Shown here piece by piece: positions 9,005 through 16,859 of a stretch of DNA of 64,000 nt (within the stretch, counting starts at the first letter, position 1; the number at the start of each line of letters is the position of its first letter). The notes under the pieces were generated by a model. That model made no database searches. It was given only the letters and a program-made list of their open reading frames with translations, and had not been told where the DNA came from. A program made the position numbers and the translations under genes. Source of the DNA: JAGQYP01 sp041392305 (GTDB lineage Bacteria; Bacteroidota; Bacteroidia; Flavobacteriales_D; Crocinitomicaceae); contig JAWKMJ010000019.1 in assembly GCA_041392305.1 (NCBI GenBank), positions 1-64,000 on the forward strand, given 5' to 3'.

Positions 9005-9424
9005 TTAGAATCCTCCTTGCTTACTTTCCATGTAGCTCTGTAGAATCAGGGTGGCAGAAATTCGGTCAACAGTGCCTTTATCCCTCCTCTTTTTCTTCCC
9101 AATTCCAGAATCAATCATAGTTTGAAATGCCATTTTCGAAGTGAATCTTTCATCAACCCGATGAATTGGAATTTGAGGATACACTTTTCTTAAACGATTC
9201 ACAAATTGATCCACAATATCGGACGAATCGGTTCGTTCATTGTTCAATCTTTTGGGTTCGCCAACAATAAAGGCTTCAACAGAGTTCTTCTCCAAATAGA
9301 ATTTCAGAAATTCAAAAAGCTTAGGTGTTTCTATGGTTTGTAATGCACTGGCAATGATTTGTAGTTCATCGGTTTCTGCTAAACCTGTTCGTTTTCGACC
9401 ATAATCAAATGCCAACAATTTCAT
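9005..9424 (-). CDS. ruvX: RuvX/YqgF-family Holliday-junction resolvase-like nuclease
   Basis: 139 residues from the ATG at 9424-9422. An upstream in-frame TTG at 9427 is less likely. The RNase H-like fold is shown by FDYGRKRTG at the N-terminus (Asp7), VGEPKRLN near 57, VDERFTS near 96 and DRISATLILQSYM near the end, the acidic positions and layout expected of YqgF. Family members act in pre-16S rRNA 5'-end processing and possibly recombination. The ATG shares a base with the upstream lipoprotein's TGA stop (TGATG), indicating coupled translation. Confidence 0.9.
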   Translation of the reverse strand: MKLLAFDYGRKRTGLAETDELQIIASALQTIETPKLFEFLKFYLEKNSVEAFIVGEPKRLNNERTDSSDIVDQFVNRLRKVYPQIPIHRVDERFTSKMAFQTMIDSGIGKKKRRDKGTVDRISATLILQSYMESKQGGF

Positions 9425-10095
9425 CAAATGAAATTTACGTAATCCTCGTCTATATATACCATTTCAATTCTGCCTCCCGAACCAGTGGTCATAATCAAAG
9501 GCATTTCTCGTGTTCTAGTAACACGAATCTTGTGATAGCCTGAAAGATCATTCATTTGGCTGGAATAAATTGTAATGTCATTGTAATCACTTGATCGGTT
9601 TTTTTGAGTCAAAACAACACTATTTGCCGAATTTATAATCTCAATTTTAATTTCATCATTCGAACCCATAATGGGCATACCTGTCCATGTAAAATACCAC
9701 GAGTAATTTTTATATACAGTTAAAGTGGATGGTATCTGAATAGCATAAACATTACCAATCAACCCATAATTATTTATTGTGGTTCCTTTATGAGTAACGG
9801 TGGTATAGACCGAGTCAATAAAATTGTAGAATTCAGCTTCATAGGGATAGGATCCTGCTCCTTCATAACTCTGGATAATTCCCATAATCGAAACCTGGTC
9901 TCCATCAACAAATTCTATGCTGGCTCCAGACTCCTTTTTCCTTTTTAATTTGTATTTAACATGCGTTTGATTGATATCTTCATGATATTCTATACGAATC
10001 ACTTGATAAATATCATTGGTGTCAATTTGATTAGATTTTTTAGTACACGCGGCGAATACCGCTGAAACTAAAATGATAAAAGCTAGTCGTTTCAT
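9424..10095 (-). CDS. Lipoprotein of unknown function
   Basis: 223 residues. MKRLAFIILVSAVFAAC is a lipoprotein signal with Cys17 as acceptor. The rest is predicted beta-rich with an acidic end (IEMVYIDEDYVNF), and I recognise no domain. It is translationally coupled to ruvX, but no functional link follows. A -7-like element CAAAGTTA (minus-strand TAACTTTG, 10101-10108) with a CAAA 22 bp further upstream sits only 5 bp before the ATG, implying a very short or absent leader. Confidence 0.65.
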   Translation of the reverse strand: MKRLAFIILVSAVFAACTKKSNQIDTNDIYQVIRIEYHEDINQTHVKYKLKRKKESGASIEFVDGDQVSIMGIIQSYEGAGSYPYEAEFYNFIDSVYTTVTHKGTTINNYGLIGNVYAIQIPSTLTVYKNYSWYFTWTGMPIMGSNDEIKIEIINSANSVVLTQKNRSSDYNDITIYSSQMNDLSGYHKIRVTRTREMPLIMTTGSGGRIEMVYIDEDYVNFI

Positions 10096-10100
10096 ATTCG

Positions 10101-10134
10101 CAAAGTTACAAAACCTCCTTAAATTTGGTGCAAA
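10101..10134 (-). promoter_or_regulatory. Putative Bacteroidota-type promoter for the lipoprotein-ruvX pair
   Basis: Read on the minus strand: TTTG (10134-10131), 22-bp spacer, TAACTTTG (10108-10101). Spacing is slightly long against the usual ~19 bp. The ATG at 10095 is so near that the transcript would be leaderless or almost so. Confidence 0.4.
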
Positions 10135-10166
10135 GAATCAAATTGAATACTATTCCTAAATTTTGC

Positions 10167-10174
10167 TAGTTTTG
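10167..10174 (+). promoter_or_regulatory. Putative -7 element (TAGTTTTG)
   Basis: Matches TAnnTTTG and lies 7 bp before the ATG at 10182. No TTTG is visible at the expected -33 spacing. Confidence 0.35.
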
Positions 10175-10181
10175 GACTTAT

Positions 10182-11447
10182 ATGATTCGAATACCAACTT
10201 ATTCATATCTGCATTCATTCCTCTTTGCCATCTTATCTTTGTTTGTCTTTTCTATTTTAATGAATCTCGGAGAGAACTTAGTGGATCTGAATTACTTACT
10301 ACCGGATAGCTATAGTTATATACAAGCTGCGAAGGATCTCTATTCAAATTTCAATGTTCACCCCATTAGACCCCTACTTTATCCTTTAATGATTGGACTT
10401 CCTTTTCTTTGGGATGCATCGATAGAAGTGGTAGTTTATTGGTCCATATTTCTCAATCTTATATTCTGGTTTCTTCAGCACCATTTGATTTACAAAATAC
10501 TTGGATTTTTTGCCAGTAAAAAAGAGCAATTTTATGGGAGTCTTATTTTCTCCTTAAGTTTTGGGCTGCTGGCCATGATTTTCCAACCCCTTACGGAAAT
10601 TTCATTTGCATATTTTTCCCTATTAGCTGTTTTCTTTTTCCTGCGCTATCAAAAGGAAAAAAAAGATCAACTACTACTTTTGTCGATATCTATCTTTTTA
10701 TTATCTGTTCTCATTCGACCCGGAATACTTTATCCGGCAATTACATTCCTCTTTTATGGATTGTGGGTGTTAAGAAGAAACTTTATAACTGTCCTGAAAT
10801 TCTGGCCTTTGGGACTCGTCTTGTTTTTGTTTTTCCTTCAATTATTCAAAATGAATGAGCAGTTAGGAACATTCAAAATTTCAAATATTGACAATTACAC
10901 TTGGTATACCTATCTCGGGGCAGAGGTTGAAGCAGATCAGACAAATGGGATTAGAGATGAAATCCAACAGAAAAGAACACTGGAAATAAATAATCTGAAC
11001 TCTTGGTCAGAAAAGAATAAATTGGCGTCTAAAGATCTTAAAAGTGCATTAAAGAACGCTCCTTTTGATGTATTCAAAAATCTGCTTTTTAACCTATTTA
11101 ATAATATCACAGGCAAGAGTAATGCTGTAGAATCTATGAAGATCAGACATCCTGAGAATGTACATCATCATTTTAAAAATTTCTTTCTTATCCTAAGTCG
11201 GGTGGAAAATTTCTTGTTCGGATTTATTCTGATTTTGATTATTCCACTATTATTATTCCTAAAAAAAATCCAAATGAATCAAATCACCTGGATCCTTTTT
11301 ATTTATCTGATCTATTCCGTTTTTGTATCTGGAATCTCCTTTTGGCAAGGGGATCGATTCAGTATTGTTTGCTACCCAGTTCTAATTGTATTGAGCTATT
11401 ATTTTCTAGCTCAACGAAAGCTTAGTTTACAACAACAGGAAAAGTAA
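10182..11447 (+). CDS. GT-C-like multi-pass membrane glycosyltransferase candidate
   Basis: 421 residues with roughly ten transmembrane helices. Following the first helix is LLPDSYSYIQAAKDLY and then HPIRPLLYPLMIGLP. An acidic residue in the first periplasmic loop followed by a short helical R-P-L-YP motif is the pattern of GT-C lipid-linked sugar transferases such as the ArnT/PMT superfamily. A hydrophilic loop (about 240-330) separates the N-terminal helices from the last helices. Donor and acceptor cannot be read from the sequence. It is convergent with the lipoprotein gene and overlaps its 3' end by 26 bp. Confidence 0.6.
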   Translation: MIRIPTYSYLHSFLFAILSLFVFSILMNLGENLVDLNYLLPDSYSYIQAAKDLYSNFNVHPIRPLLYPLMIGLPFLWDASIEVVVYWSIFLNLIFWFLQHHLIYKILGFFASKKEQFYGSLIFSLSFGLLAMIFQPLTEISFAYFSLLAVFFFLRYQKEKKDQLLLLSISIFLLSVLIRPGILYPAITFLFYGLWVLRRNFITVLKFWPLGLVLFLFFLQLFKMNEQLGTFKISNIDNYTWYTYLGAEVEADQTNGIRDEIQQKRTLEINNLNSWSEKNKLASKDLKSALKNAPFDVFKNLLFNLFNNITGKSNAVESMKIRHPENVHHHFKNFFLILSRVENFLFGFILILIIPLLLFLKKIQMNQITWILFIYLIYSVFVSGISFWQGDRFSIVCYPVLIVLSYYFLAQRKLSLQQQEK

Positions 11448-11961
11448 CCTCCACATCTGTATCTCCAGGTGTACAGGTGCCATCTTTTACACCTGGCTGA
11501 TGTTTCAAACTAATCTTAACTTCTCCATCGTCATAAGTGGTTACTGTCCATTCCGAAGCAAGACCAATGGGTAATGAATTAGCATCTTGGTCCGTAATAT
11601 TGAATGCGACCATCAAATTGTTCATAGCTTCATAACATACAATATGCTCATCCGACTCTGTTTGAATTTCTGTTGTTATATTCTCAGCAGGGGTTTCAGC
11701 TTCATTCCAAAATTCGATTGATACTGTATAAACCTTACCGCTATCAAGATTAATTGTACCGATGGTAGGTGCATTTCCACCAACACCATCAGGATCTGAA
11801 TACTCAACGGTGAAGGTGTTTTGATTGGACTGATCTGTGAAATTTAATCTTACGGTCGTGATGGTTTCTTCTTCATTCTGATCGTCTGGATTTTCAGCCT
11901 TTTTGCACGATGAAAAGAAAATAGTAGCAATAGCCCCTAAAAAAAATAGATGTTTTTTCAT
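11422..11961 (-). CDS. Lipoprotein of the 'type 1 periplasmic binding fold' family, metal-locus component
   Basis: 179 residues with a lipoprotein signal (MKKHLFFLGAIATIFFSSC, Cys19). The body has the features of the family usually annotated as type 1 periplasmic-binding-fold superfamily lipoprotein: an EEETITTVRLNFTD start, NEAETPAENITTEI, a DEHIVCYE segment and a terminal GDTDVEVTFPV strand. In related Bacteroidota such proteins lie beside TonB-dependent receptors, as here: the receptor gene ends 12 bp upstream. It probably helps the receptor capture its ligand or metal at the cell surface, but its exact role is unproven. It should be co-transcribed with the receptor and controlled by the Fur/Zur-type operators at 14.3 kb. 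Confidence 0.75.
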   Translation of the reverse strand: MKKHLFFLGAIATIFFSSCKKAENPDDQNEEETITTVRLNFTDQSNQNTFTVEYSDPDGVGGNAPTIGTINLDSGKVYTVSIEFWNEAETPAENITTEIQTESDEHIVCYEAMNNLMVAFNITDQDANSLPIGLASEWTVTTYDDGEVKISLKHQPGVKDGTCTPGDTDVEVTFPVVVN

Positions 11962-11973
11962 TTGACTTGATTT

Positions 11974-14292
11974 TTATATTGTATAACTTATTTTAATTAA
12001 TGCTCCTATACCCAATTCGTCGGTATAAAAGCGAAATCGATTCATATAATCTCTGTATTTGGTATTCAATAAATTTTGAACCTCAAAGCCTAGAGTTACA
12101 GCTCCCTTCTTTTGAATAAATGTAATGGCGGATTCAAAATTCATTAAGAAATAAGCTCCTGGAACTCCATAAATATCATCTTCGGGACTATGCTTCCATT
12201 GCCTACTTACCCCTGTTCCAGATAATTTTACAAATGGTTCCGATAATTTATCACTTGATTTAAATCGGTACTTTAGGAATGCCCCGACCCGATCTGCAGG
12301 CATCATAGAAATATATTCCTGTCTATCTAAATTATAGGCCCATAATGTTGATCCATTAATATTTATTTCAAATTGCTCAATTGGGAAAAAAGACAAAGAC
12401 AAATCCCCACCCGTTAAAATGGCATCATTCTGATCAAAATGGAATGTAGGAAAGGCTCCTCGGATTGTTAATTCAGGCTCCCCAGGTTTCATATAGATGA
12501 AATTTTGCATGTAATTCACGTAAAGCTCTATATTGAATTGTATTCGCTTGGAATCCAGCTTATAACTCAATGAAGTACCAGTAGAAATTTCTGCTGATAG
12601 ATCCTCGTTTCCGTATTCGATTGCGGCGGCTCCATGATGAAGTCCATTTGAAAATAATTCGTTAGCCTCAGGGTTGCGCCAAGCTCTTGTAATTCCCCAA
12701 TTTATTGAATTCTGTTTGTTGAAGCGATATTGTAATCCGAAATTTCCAGAAACATTATTCCAACTCTTTTTTGGATCTTGAAGCCCCCCTTGTTTATCGT
12801 AGTAATAATATTCGAAAAACCTTAAATCGTATCTGATGCCTATTTCCAATTTTAACCTTCGAATTGTCAATGATTCAATCCAATAGATTCCTCCACCGTA
12901 CTTATTGTAATTTGGAATTAAAAATGAGGTACCGCCATAAATATTTGCAGCTCCTATGTAATTTATGCCAATTTTTCCTTTGAATCCCTTCTTATAAGCA
13001 TGTTCCCAGTGTACATTCCCGTAAAAACCATCGAGAAAAAATTGCATTTGAGCACGATCATCAAACTCTCCTCCATAGGGTTTGTGAGAATCATATTCAT
13101 TTCTGTTGTTTCTCTGATAGGCAAAGTCTAAAACCAATTCTCCTTCTTTTCCAGTTTGAATCTTACTTCCAATTTTCACTAAATGGTGACTAATTTTCTG
13201 AAATGGCCTTGCAATATCATATTTGAAACCTTCTTGAATCAGAGGTTTTTCCCTTTTTATAGCGTCTTCTAAATCAGTGAGATTACCTATATGAGATCCC
13301 TTAAAAATTCCCAATTTGGTATTAAACATGGAGTAAAAAACTTCGAGATTCCATCTTTTCCCTTTGTATAGAGTGTTGAAAGACATATTGTATTCTTCTA
13401 CTCCAGTATTTGAGTTATAATAATATGATGTGTTAGCATTTCCCAATTTTTTAATGCTTCCCTGCAGTCTCCAACTCCACCCAGGTGTTTTTTTAAACAT
13501 CCCTTCAATTTCACCATTAAAAGATCCACCTAAACCATTAGAATTGAAAACCAAATCAACCCCTCCATGAATTCCTGCTGAATCGGTTAGTTCTTTCGGT
13601 CTCACTATAATTACCCCTCCTATAGCCCCTGGGCCATATTTTACAGATTCTGCTCCCTTTATTAGATTTATTACCCCTAAAGCATACGGGTCAACTTCCG
13701 GCGCGTGCTCTTGACCCCACTGTTGCGACTCTTGTATAATATCATTATTTAAGATCAAGATTCTCGAACTATGAAGTCCATGAATGATTGGTTTACTAAT
13801 GGAATTACCTGTTTTCAATGAAGATACTCCATTAATGTTTTCCAGAATACCCCCTAAGTTTTGCGATTTAAGCAAATTTAAATTCCGCCCTGAAATCTCA
13901 TTGGTTGATTTTCCCACATTCCCAATCTCCACTTTTTCTGATATCTCAATCTCCTCAAGTAGATGATGTTCTAAATAAAAAGTAACCTGAATATCCTTGT
14001 CAATATAAAGATGCTTAAAAACAGGATCGCATTCAGCATGAGAAATTCGGAGTGTATAGTGTCCTTTGCATAATCCTTCCATTTTAAAGTATCCATTCGC
14101 ATCTGAAACCGTTCCTTTTTGCAAAGAATCAATATATATGTTTGAATATGCCAATTGTGAATTATCATGATTATCCAACACCTGTCCTGACAATCTAAGT
14201 TCGCATTGTTGACCATATACAAATGCAACATTGAATGCAAAGAATAGCAAAGAAATAAATGATCTTAATATGACACCTCTTTCTAAACGCAA
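11974..14292 (-). CDS. TonB-dependent outer-membrane receptor, probable metal (zinc-type) importer
   Basis: 772 residues. An N-terminal signal ends near VAFVYGQ, and a carboxypeptidase-regulatory-like domain follows (about 30-115, LSGQVLDNHDNSQLAYSNIYI). The plug (about 120-235) contains SRILILNNDIIQES, QQWGQEHAPEVDP and the INLIKGAESVKYGPGAIGG signature. A 22-strand type barrel reaches the end (IGALIKISYTI). The HAPEVDP segment resembles those of zinc/copper TonB receptors, and the gene is divergent from a Fur/Zur-type regulator, so metal uptake is the best inference. No ATG is in frame before the signal; the start is most likely the TTG at 14292-14290, which lies in the second operator-like palindrome. 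Energy would come from ExbB/ExbD such as those at 19-22 kb. Confidence 0.85.
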   Translation of the reverse strand: MRLERGVILRSFISLLFFAFNVAFVYGQQCELRLSGQVLDNHDNSQLAYSNIYIDSLQKGTVSDANGYFKMEGLCKGHYTLRISHAECDPVFKHLYIDKDIQVTFYLEHHLLEEIEISEKVEIGNVGKSTNEISGRNLNLLKSQNLGGILENINGVSSLKTGNSISKPIIHGLHSSRILILNNDIIQESQQWGQEHAPEVDPYALGVINLIKGAESVKYGPGAIGGVIIVRPKELTDSAGIHGGVDLVFNSNGLGGSFNGEIEGMFKKTPGWSWRLQGSIKKLGNANTSYYYNSNTGVEEYNMSFNTLYKGKRWNLEVFYSMFNTKLGIFKGSHIGNLTDLEDAIKREKPLIQEGFKYDIARPFQKISHHLVKIGSKIQTGKEGELVLDFAYQRNNRNEYDSHKPYGGEFDDRAQMQFFLDGFYGNVHWEHAYKKGFKGKIGINYIGAANIYGGTSFLIPNYNKYGGGIYWIESLTIRRLKLEIGIRYDLRFFEYYYYDKQGGLQDPKKSWNNVSGNFGLQYRFNKQNSINWGITRAWRNPEANELFSNGLHHGAAAIEYGNEDLSAEISTGTSLSYKLDSKRIQFNIELYVNYMQNFIYMKPGEPELTIRGAFPTFHFDQNDAILTGGDLSLSFFPIEQFEININGSTLWAYNLDRQEYISMMPADRVGAFLKYRFKSSDKLSEPFVKLSGTGVSRQWKHSPEDDIYGVPGAYFLMNFESAITFIQKKGAVTLGFEVQNLLNTKYRDYMNRFRFYTDELGIGALIKISYTI

Positions 14293-14305
14293 CTTGGTTT
14301 CATTT
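14285..14305. promoter_or_regulatory. Fur/Zur-type operator, box 2
   Basis: Arms AAACGCAAC (14285-14293) and GTTTCATTT (14297-14305) around a 3-bp spacer form an imperfect palindrome (7 of 9 pairs). Outside the spacer they match box 1 at all but one position. The box lies downstream of the receptor's -7 element (14316-14323) and covers the receptor's start codon, a position for blocking elongation or initiation. Confidence 0.6.
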
Positions 14306-14315
14306 ATTTTTTCGA

Positions 14316-14323
14316 CAAAGATA
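14316..14323 (-). promoter_or_regulatory. Putative -7 element of the TonB receptor operon
   Basis: CAAAGATA on the plus strand reads TATCTTTG on the minus strand, a TAnnTTTG match. It is flanked by operator box 1 upstream (14335-14361) and box 2 downstream (14285-14305), so repressor at either box would block it. The TTG start follows about 23 bp later. Confidence 0.5.
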
Positions 14324-14334
14324 AACTTTTCTTG

Positions 14335-14361
14335 TTTAAATGCAACACCGTTTCATTTAAA
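14335..14361. promoter_or_regulatory. Fur/Zur-type operator, box 1 (27-bp palindrome)
   Basis: Left arm TTTAAATGCAAC (14335-14346), spacer ACC, right arm GTTTCATTTAAA (14350-14361). Eleven of twelve arm pairs are complementary, in a 12-3-12 layout. It lies between the divergent receptor and regulator genes, just upstream of both -7 elements. The GCAAC/GTT core is typical of Fur-superfamily and especially Zur-like sites. The likely ligand is the regulator encoded at 14380. Confidence 0.7.
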
Positions 14362-14365
14362 GTCG

Positions 14366-14373
14366 TACTTTTG
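14366..14373 (+). promoter_or_regulatory. Putative -7 element of the Fur-family gene
   Basis: TACTTTTG matches TAnnTTTG, 6 bp before the ATG at 14380, and directly follows operator box 1, which implies autoregulation. Confidence 0.45.
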
Positions 14374-14379
14374 CATGGA

Positions 14380-14793
14380 ATGGAGGAAATGCTTCGAAAT
14401 AAAAAAATCAAAGTCACCGACACGCGAATTGAAATCCTGAGAATTTTACAATCTAGTAGTTCTGCTATTTCCTATAACACAATTCAAGAACGAACGAGTC
14501 AAAAACTGGATAAAGTAACTGTATATCGAACCCTTGATACTTTCGAAAGCAAAGGAATCATTCATTCTATCCCATCTGATGAAGGAGTGAAATTGTATTC
14601 ATTTTGTAAAGATGATTGCGAAGATCATCAACATGACGACAATCATGTGCATTTTAATTGCGAAAAGTGTCATAAAACCATTTGCTTGTACCATACCGAT
14701 ATTCCAAAAGTGAAACTGCCTGAAGGTTTTTTTTCTACTTCAAGTCAACTAATTGTTAATGGAATATGTCGTGATTGTAATGAACTAAAATAG
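14380..14793 (+). CDS. Fur-family metalloregulator (Zur-like)
   Basis: 137 residues from the ATG at 14380. The longer frame starting at 14332 would run through the operator and promoter, so it is rejected; an ATG at 14389 is possible. The N-terminal winged helix (to about 75) has VTDTRIEILRILQ and a recognition helix around LDKVTVYRTLDTFESKGII. The C-terminal dimer/metal domain has a His/Asp cluster HQHDDNHVHFNCEKCH and two CxxC pairs (CEKC near 93, CRDC near 132), which form the structural Zn site in this family. Sensed metal cannot be fixed; the receptor context and the GCAAC/GTT operators favour zinc. It is followed 1 bp later by the cytochrome-like lipoprotein gene. Confidence 0.88.
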   Translation: MEEMLRNKKIKVTDTRIEILRILQSSSSAISYNTIQERTSQKLDKVTVYRTLDTFESKGIIHSIPSDEGVKLYSFCKDDCEDHQHDDNHVHFNCEKCHKTICLYHTDIPKVKLPEGFFSTSSQLIVNGICRDCNELK

Positions 14794-14794
14794 T

Positions 14795-15157
14795 ATGAAA
14801 AAGACCCTAATTGTGTTTGCTTTTGTTTCTGTCGGATTCGTCTTGATTCAAAGCTGTGGAACTACGAAAGAAGTGGTTGAAAACAATCCCTCTTCAGTTT
14901 GTAAATCGGATATAAATGTCACTTATGCTCAAATACAACCTATTATTGAAGCAAAATGTACACGTTGTCACAATGCATCTAAAAAGAATTCAATTGGAGA
15001 TTTCACTTCTTTTCAAGGATTAAAACCATATCTCGAAAATGGACAATTTGAAAAATTAGTCTTGATCAAAAAAACCATGCCCAAAGGAGGGGATGATTTA
15101 TCTGTTGAAGAGTTGGAAAAGATTGAATGCTGGAAAGCAAATGGATATAAAAATTAG
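14795..15157 (+). CDS. Small cytochrome c-like lipoprotein
   Basis: 120 residues. A lipoprotein signal ends in Cys21 (MKKTLIVFAFVSVGFVLIQSC). CTRCH at 55-59 is a c-type heme attachment site with His59 as proximal ligand; Met95 in KTMPKGG is a plausible distal ligand. The LSVEELEKIECWKANGY end is the usual last helix of short cytochrome-c domains (xxVxxIxxW). It should be a membrane-anchored electron carrier or a cytochrome-domain remnant. It lies 1 bp after the Fur-family gene, so it is probably co-transcribed. Its 3' end overlaps the convergent glyS gene by 4 bp. Confidence 0.75.
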   Translation: MKKTLIVFAFVSVGFVLIQSCGTTKEVVENNPSSVCKSDINVTYAQIQPIIEAKCTRCHNASKKNSIGDFTSFQGLKPYLENGQFEKLVLIKKTMPKGGDDLSVEELEKIECWKANGYKN

Positions 15158-16698
15158 TCCAAAGCTACTAAGAGTCTTTTGAGACTTACTTTCTCTTCAA
15201 TAATGGATCGCAACTGATCAATTGCTACGCGTTCTTGCTCCATCGTGTCACGGTCACGAATTGTTACGGTATTATCTTCTAGTGTTTGATGATCTACCGT
15301 TACTGAGTAAGGAGTTCCAATCGCGTCCTGTCTTCTGTACCTTTTACCAATAGTGTCCTTCTCATCATATTGACAATTGAAATCGAATTTTAAGTCGTCA
15401 ATAATGGCTCTCGCTTTTTCGGGCAGGCCATCTTTTTTAGTCAATGGCATTACAGCAACTTTATAAGGAGCCAATGCTGGCGGGATACTCATTACCTTTC
15501 TGGTGGTACCGTCTTCCAGTTCCTCTTCTTTAAACGCCGTGGAAATTACAGCCAAGAACATTCTATCTAAACCTATAGATGTTTCTACAACATAAGGGAC
15601 ATAAGATTCATTGATCTCAGGGTCAAAATACTGTAATTTCTTCTTAGAAAATTCTTCATGCTGTTTCAAATCGAAATCAGTTCTTGAGTGAATTCCTTCC
15701 AATTCCTTGAATCCCATTGGAAAATCAAACTCAATATCGCATGCGGCATTTGCATAATGAGCCAATTTAATATGATCGTGAATTCTGTAGTTGGATTCTC
15801 CCAGTCCCAAAGCCTTGTGCCACTTGAGTCTTAGGTCTTTCCAATAGTCGTACCACTTCATTTCCTCCCCTGGTCTAACAAAGAACTGCATTTCCATTTG
15901 TTCAAACTCACGCATTCTAAAAATGAACTGACGCGCAATGATCTCATTTCTGAATGCCTTTCCAATTTGAGCAATTCCGAAAGGTATTTTCATTCTTCCT
16001 GATTTCTGAACATTCAGGTAATTCACAAAAATTCCTTGGGCGGTTTCAGGTCGTAAATAGATTTTTGAAGCATCTCCAGCTACTGCACCTAATTCAGTAG
16101 AAAACATCAAATTGAATTGCTTTACATCCGTCCAGTTTTTTGAACCTGTTTCCGGATCAGCAATTTCCAAATCTTCAATCAGTTGTTTTAGATCATCTAA
16201 TTTTTCATTTTCCAAAGCATCTCTCATTCGGTCTTCAATGCTTTTGATCTTCTCCATATTTCTAAGCACATTTGGATTTGTGGCTTTGAATTGTTCTTCA
16301 TCAAAAGCATCACCAAATCGTTTTTGTCCTTTTTCTACTTCCTTCTGAATTTTAGCTCTGATCTTCTCAATGTGTTCTTCAATCAAAACATCTGCACGAT
16401 ATCGCTTTTTGGAATCTTTATTGTCAATCAAAGGATCATTAAATGCATCTACGTGACCTGAAGCTTTCCATGTCATTGGATGCATAAATATAGAAGCATC
16501 GATTCCAACAATATTTTCATGCATGCGCACCATTGCAGTCCACCAGTACTCTTTGATATTATTCTTCAGCTCGGCACCAAGTTGACCGTAATCGTAGGCT
16601 GCACTTAAGCCATCATAGATTTCACTCGATGGAAATACAAATCCGTACTCCTTTGCATGCGCAATAATATTCTTTAAATTGTCTTCTTTCTGTGCCAT
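15154..16698 (-). CDS. glyS: Glycine--tRNA ligase (alpha2-type GlyRS)
   Basis: 514 residues of a class II aminoacyl-tRNA synthetase that charges tRNA-Gly. The N-terminus has GFVFPSSEIYDGLSAAYDYGQLG, the substrate-contacting motif 1 region of dimeric GlyRS. LRPETAQGIFVNY and motif 2 (AQIGKAFRNEI) are in the middle, motif 3 (SIGLDRMFLAV) comes later, and the anticodon-binding domain (APYKVAVMPL) is near the C-terminus. Length fits the homodimeric type. The start is the ATG at 16698-16696. A TACTTTTG element on the minus strand (16715-16722) lies just upstream. Confidence 0.95.
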   Translation of the reverse strand: MAQKEDNLKNIIAHAKEYGFVFPSSEIYDGLSAAYDYGQLGAELKNNIKEYWWTAMVRMHENIVGIDASIFMHPMTWKASGHVDAFNDPLIDNKDSKKRYRADVLIEEHIEKIRAKIQKEVEKGQKRFGDAFDEEQFKATNPNVLRNMEKIKSIEDRMRDALENEKLDDLKQLIEDLEIADPETGSKNWTDVKQFNLMFSTELGAVAGDASKIYLRPETAQGIFVNYLNVQKSGRMKIPFGIAQIGKAFRNEIIARQFIFRMREFEQMEMQFFVRPGEEMKWYDYWKDLRLKWHKALGLGESNYRIHDHIKLAHYANAACDIEFDFPMGFKELEGIHSRTDFDLKQHEEFSKKKLQYFDPEINESYVPYVVETSIGLDRMFLAVISTAFKEEELEDGTTRKVMSIPPALAPYKVAVMPLTKKDGLPEKARAIIDDLKFDFNCQYDEKDTIGKRYRRQDAIGTPYSVTVDHQTLEDNTVTIRDRDTMEQERVAIDQLRSIIEEKVSLKRLLVALD

Positions 16699-16714
16699 TT
16701 TGGTGAATTTTGGG

Positions 16715-16722
16715 CAAAAGTA
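16715..16722 (-). promoter_or_regulatory. Putative -7 element of glyS
   Basis: CAAAAGTA on the plus strand equals TACTTTTG on the minus strand, 16 bp before the ATG at 16698. No -33 TTTG is evident at typical spacing. Confidence 0.35.
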
Positions 16723-16859
16723 ATGAGTTTGTTCAGATTGTTCCTATTTTCTAATACAGATTTTAGGTTCCTCCTCATTCTTTCTGTAACAAATTTCTGA
16801 AATGTGATTACATTTATATCTCCTGCACCACATTTATTAACACAACTAAAACTCAAATT

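Noticed and set aside
14332..14379. Upstream extension of the Fur-family gene
   Set aside because: It runs through the operator and -7 element and adds residues unlike Fur proteins; the ATG at 14380 is better.
16674..16856. Short minus-strand frame upstream of glyS
   Set aside because: It overlaps the glyS start in another frame and has no recognisable motif.
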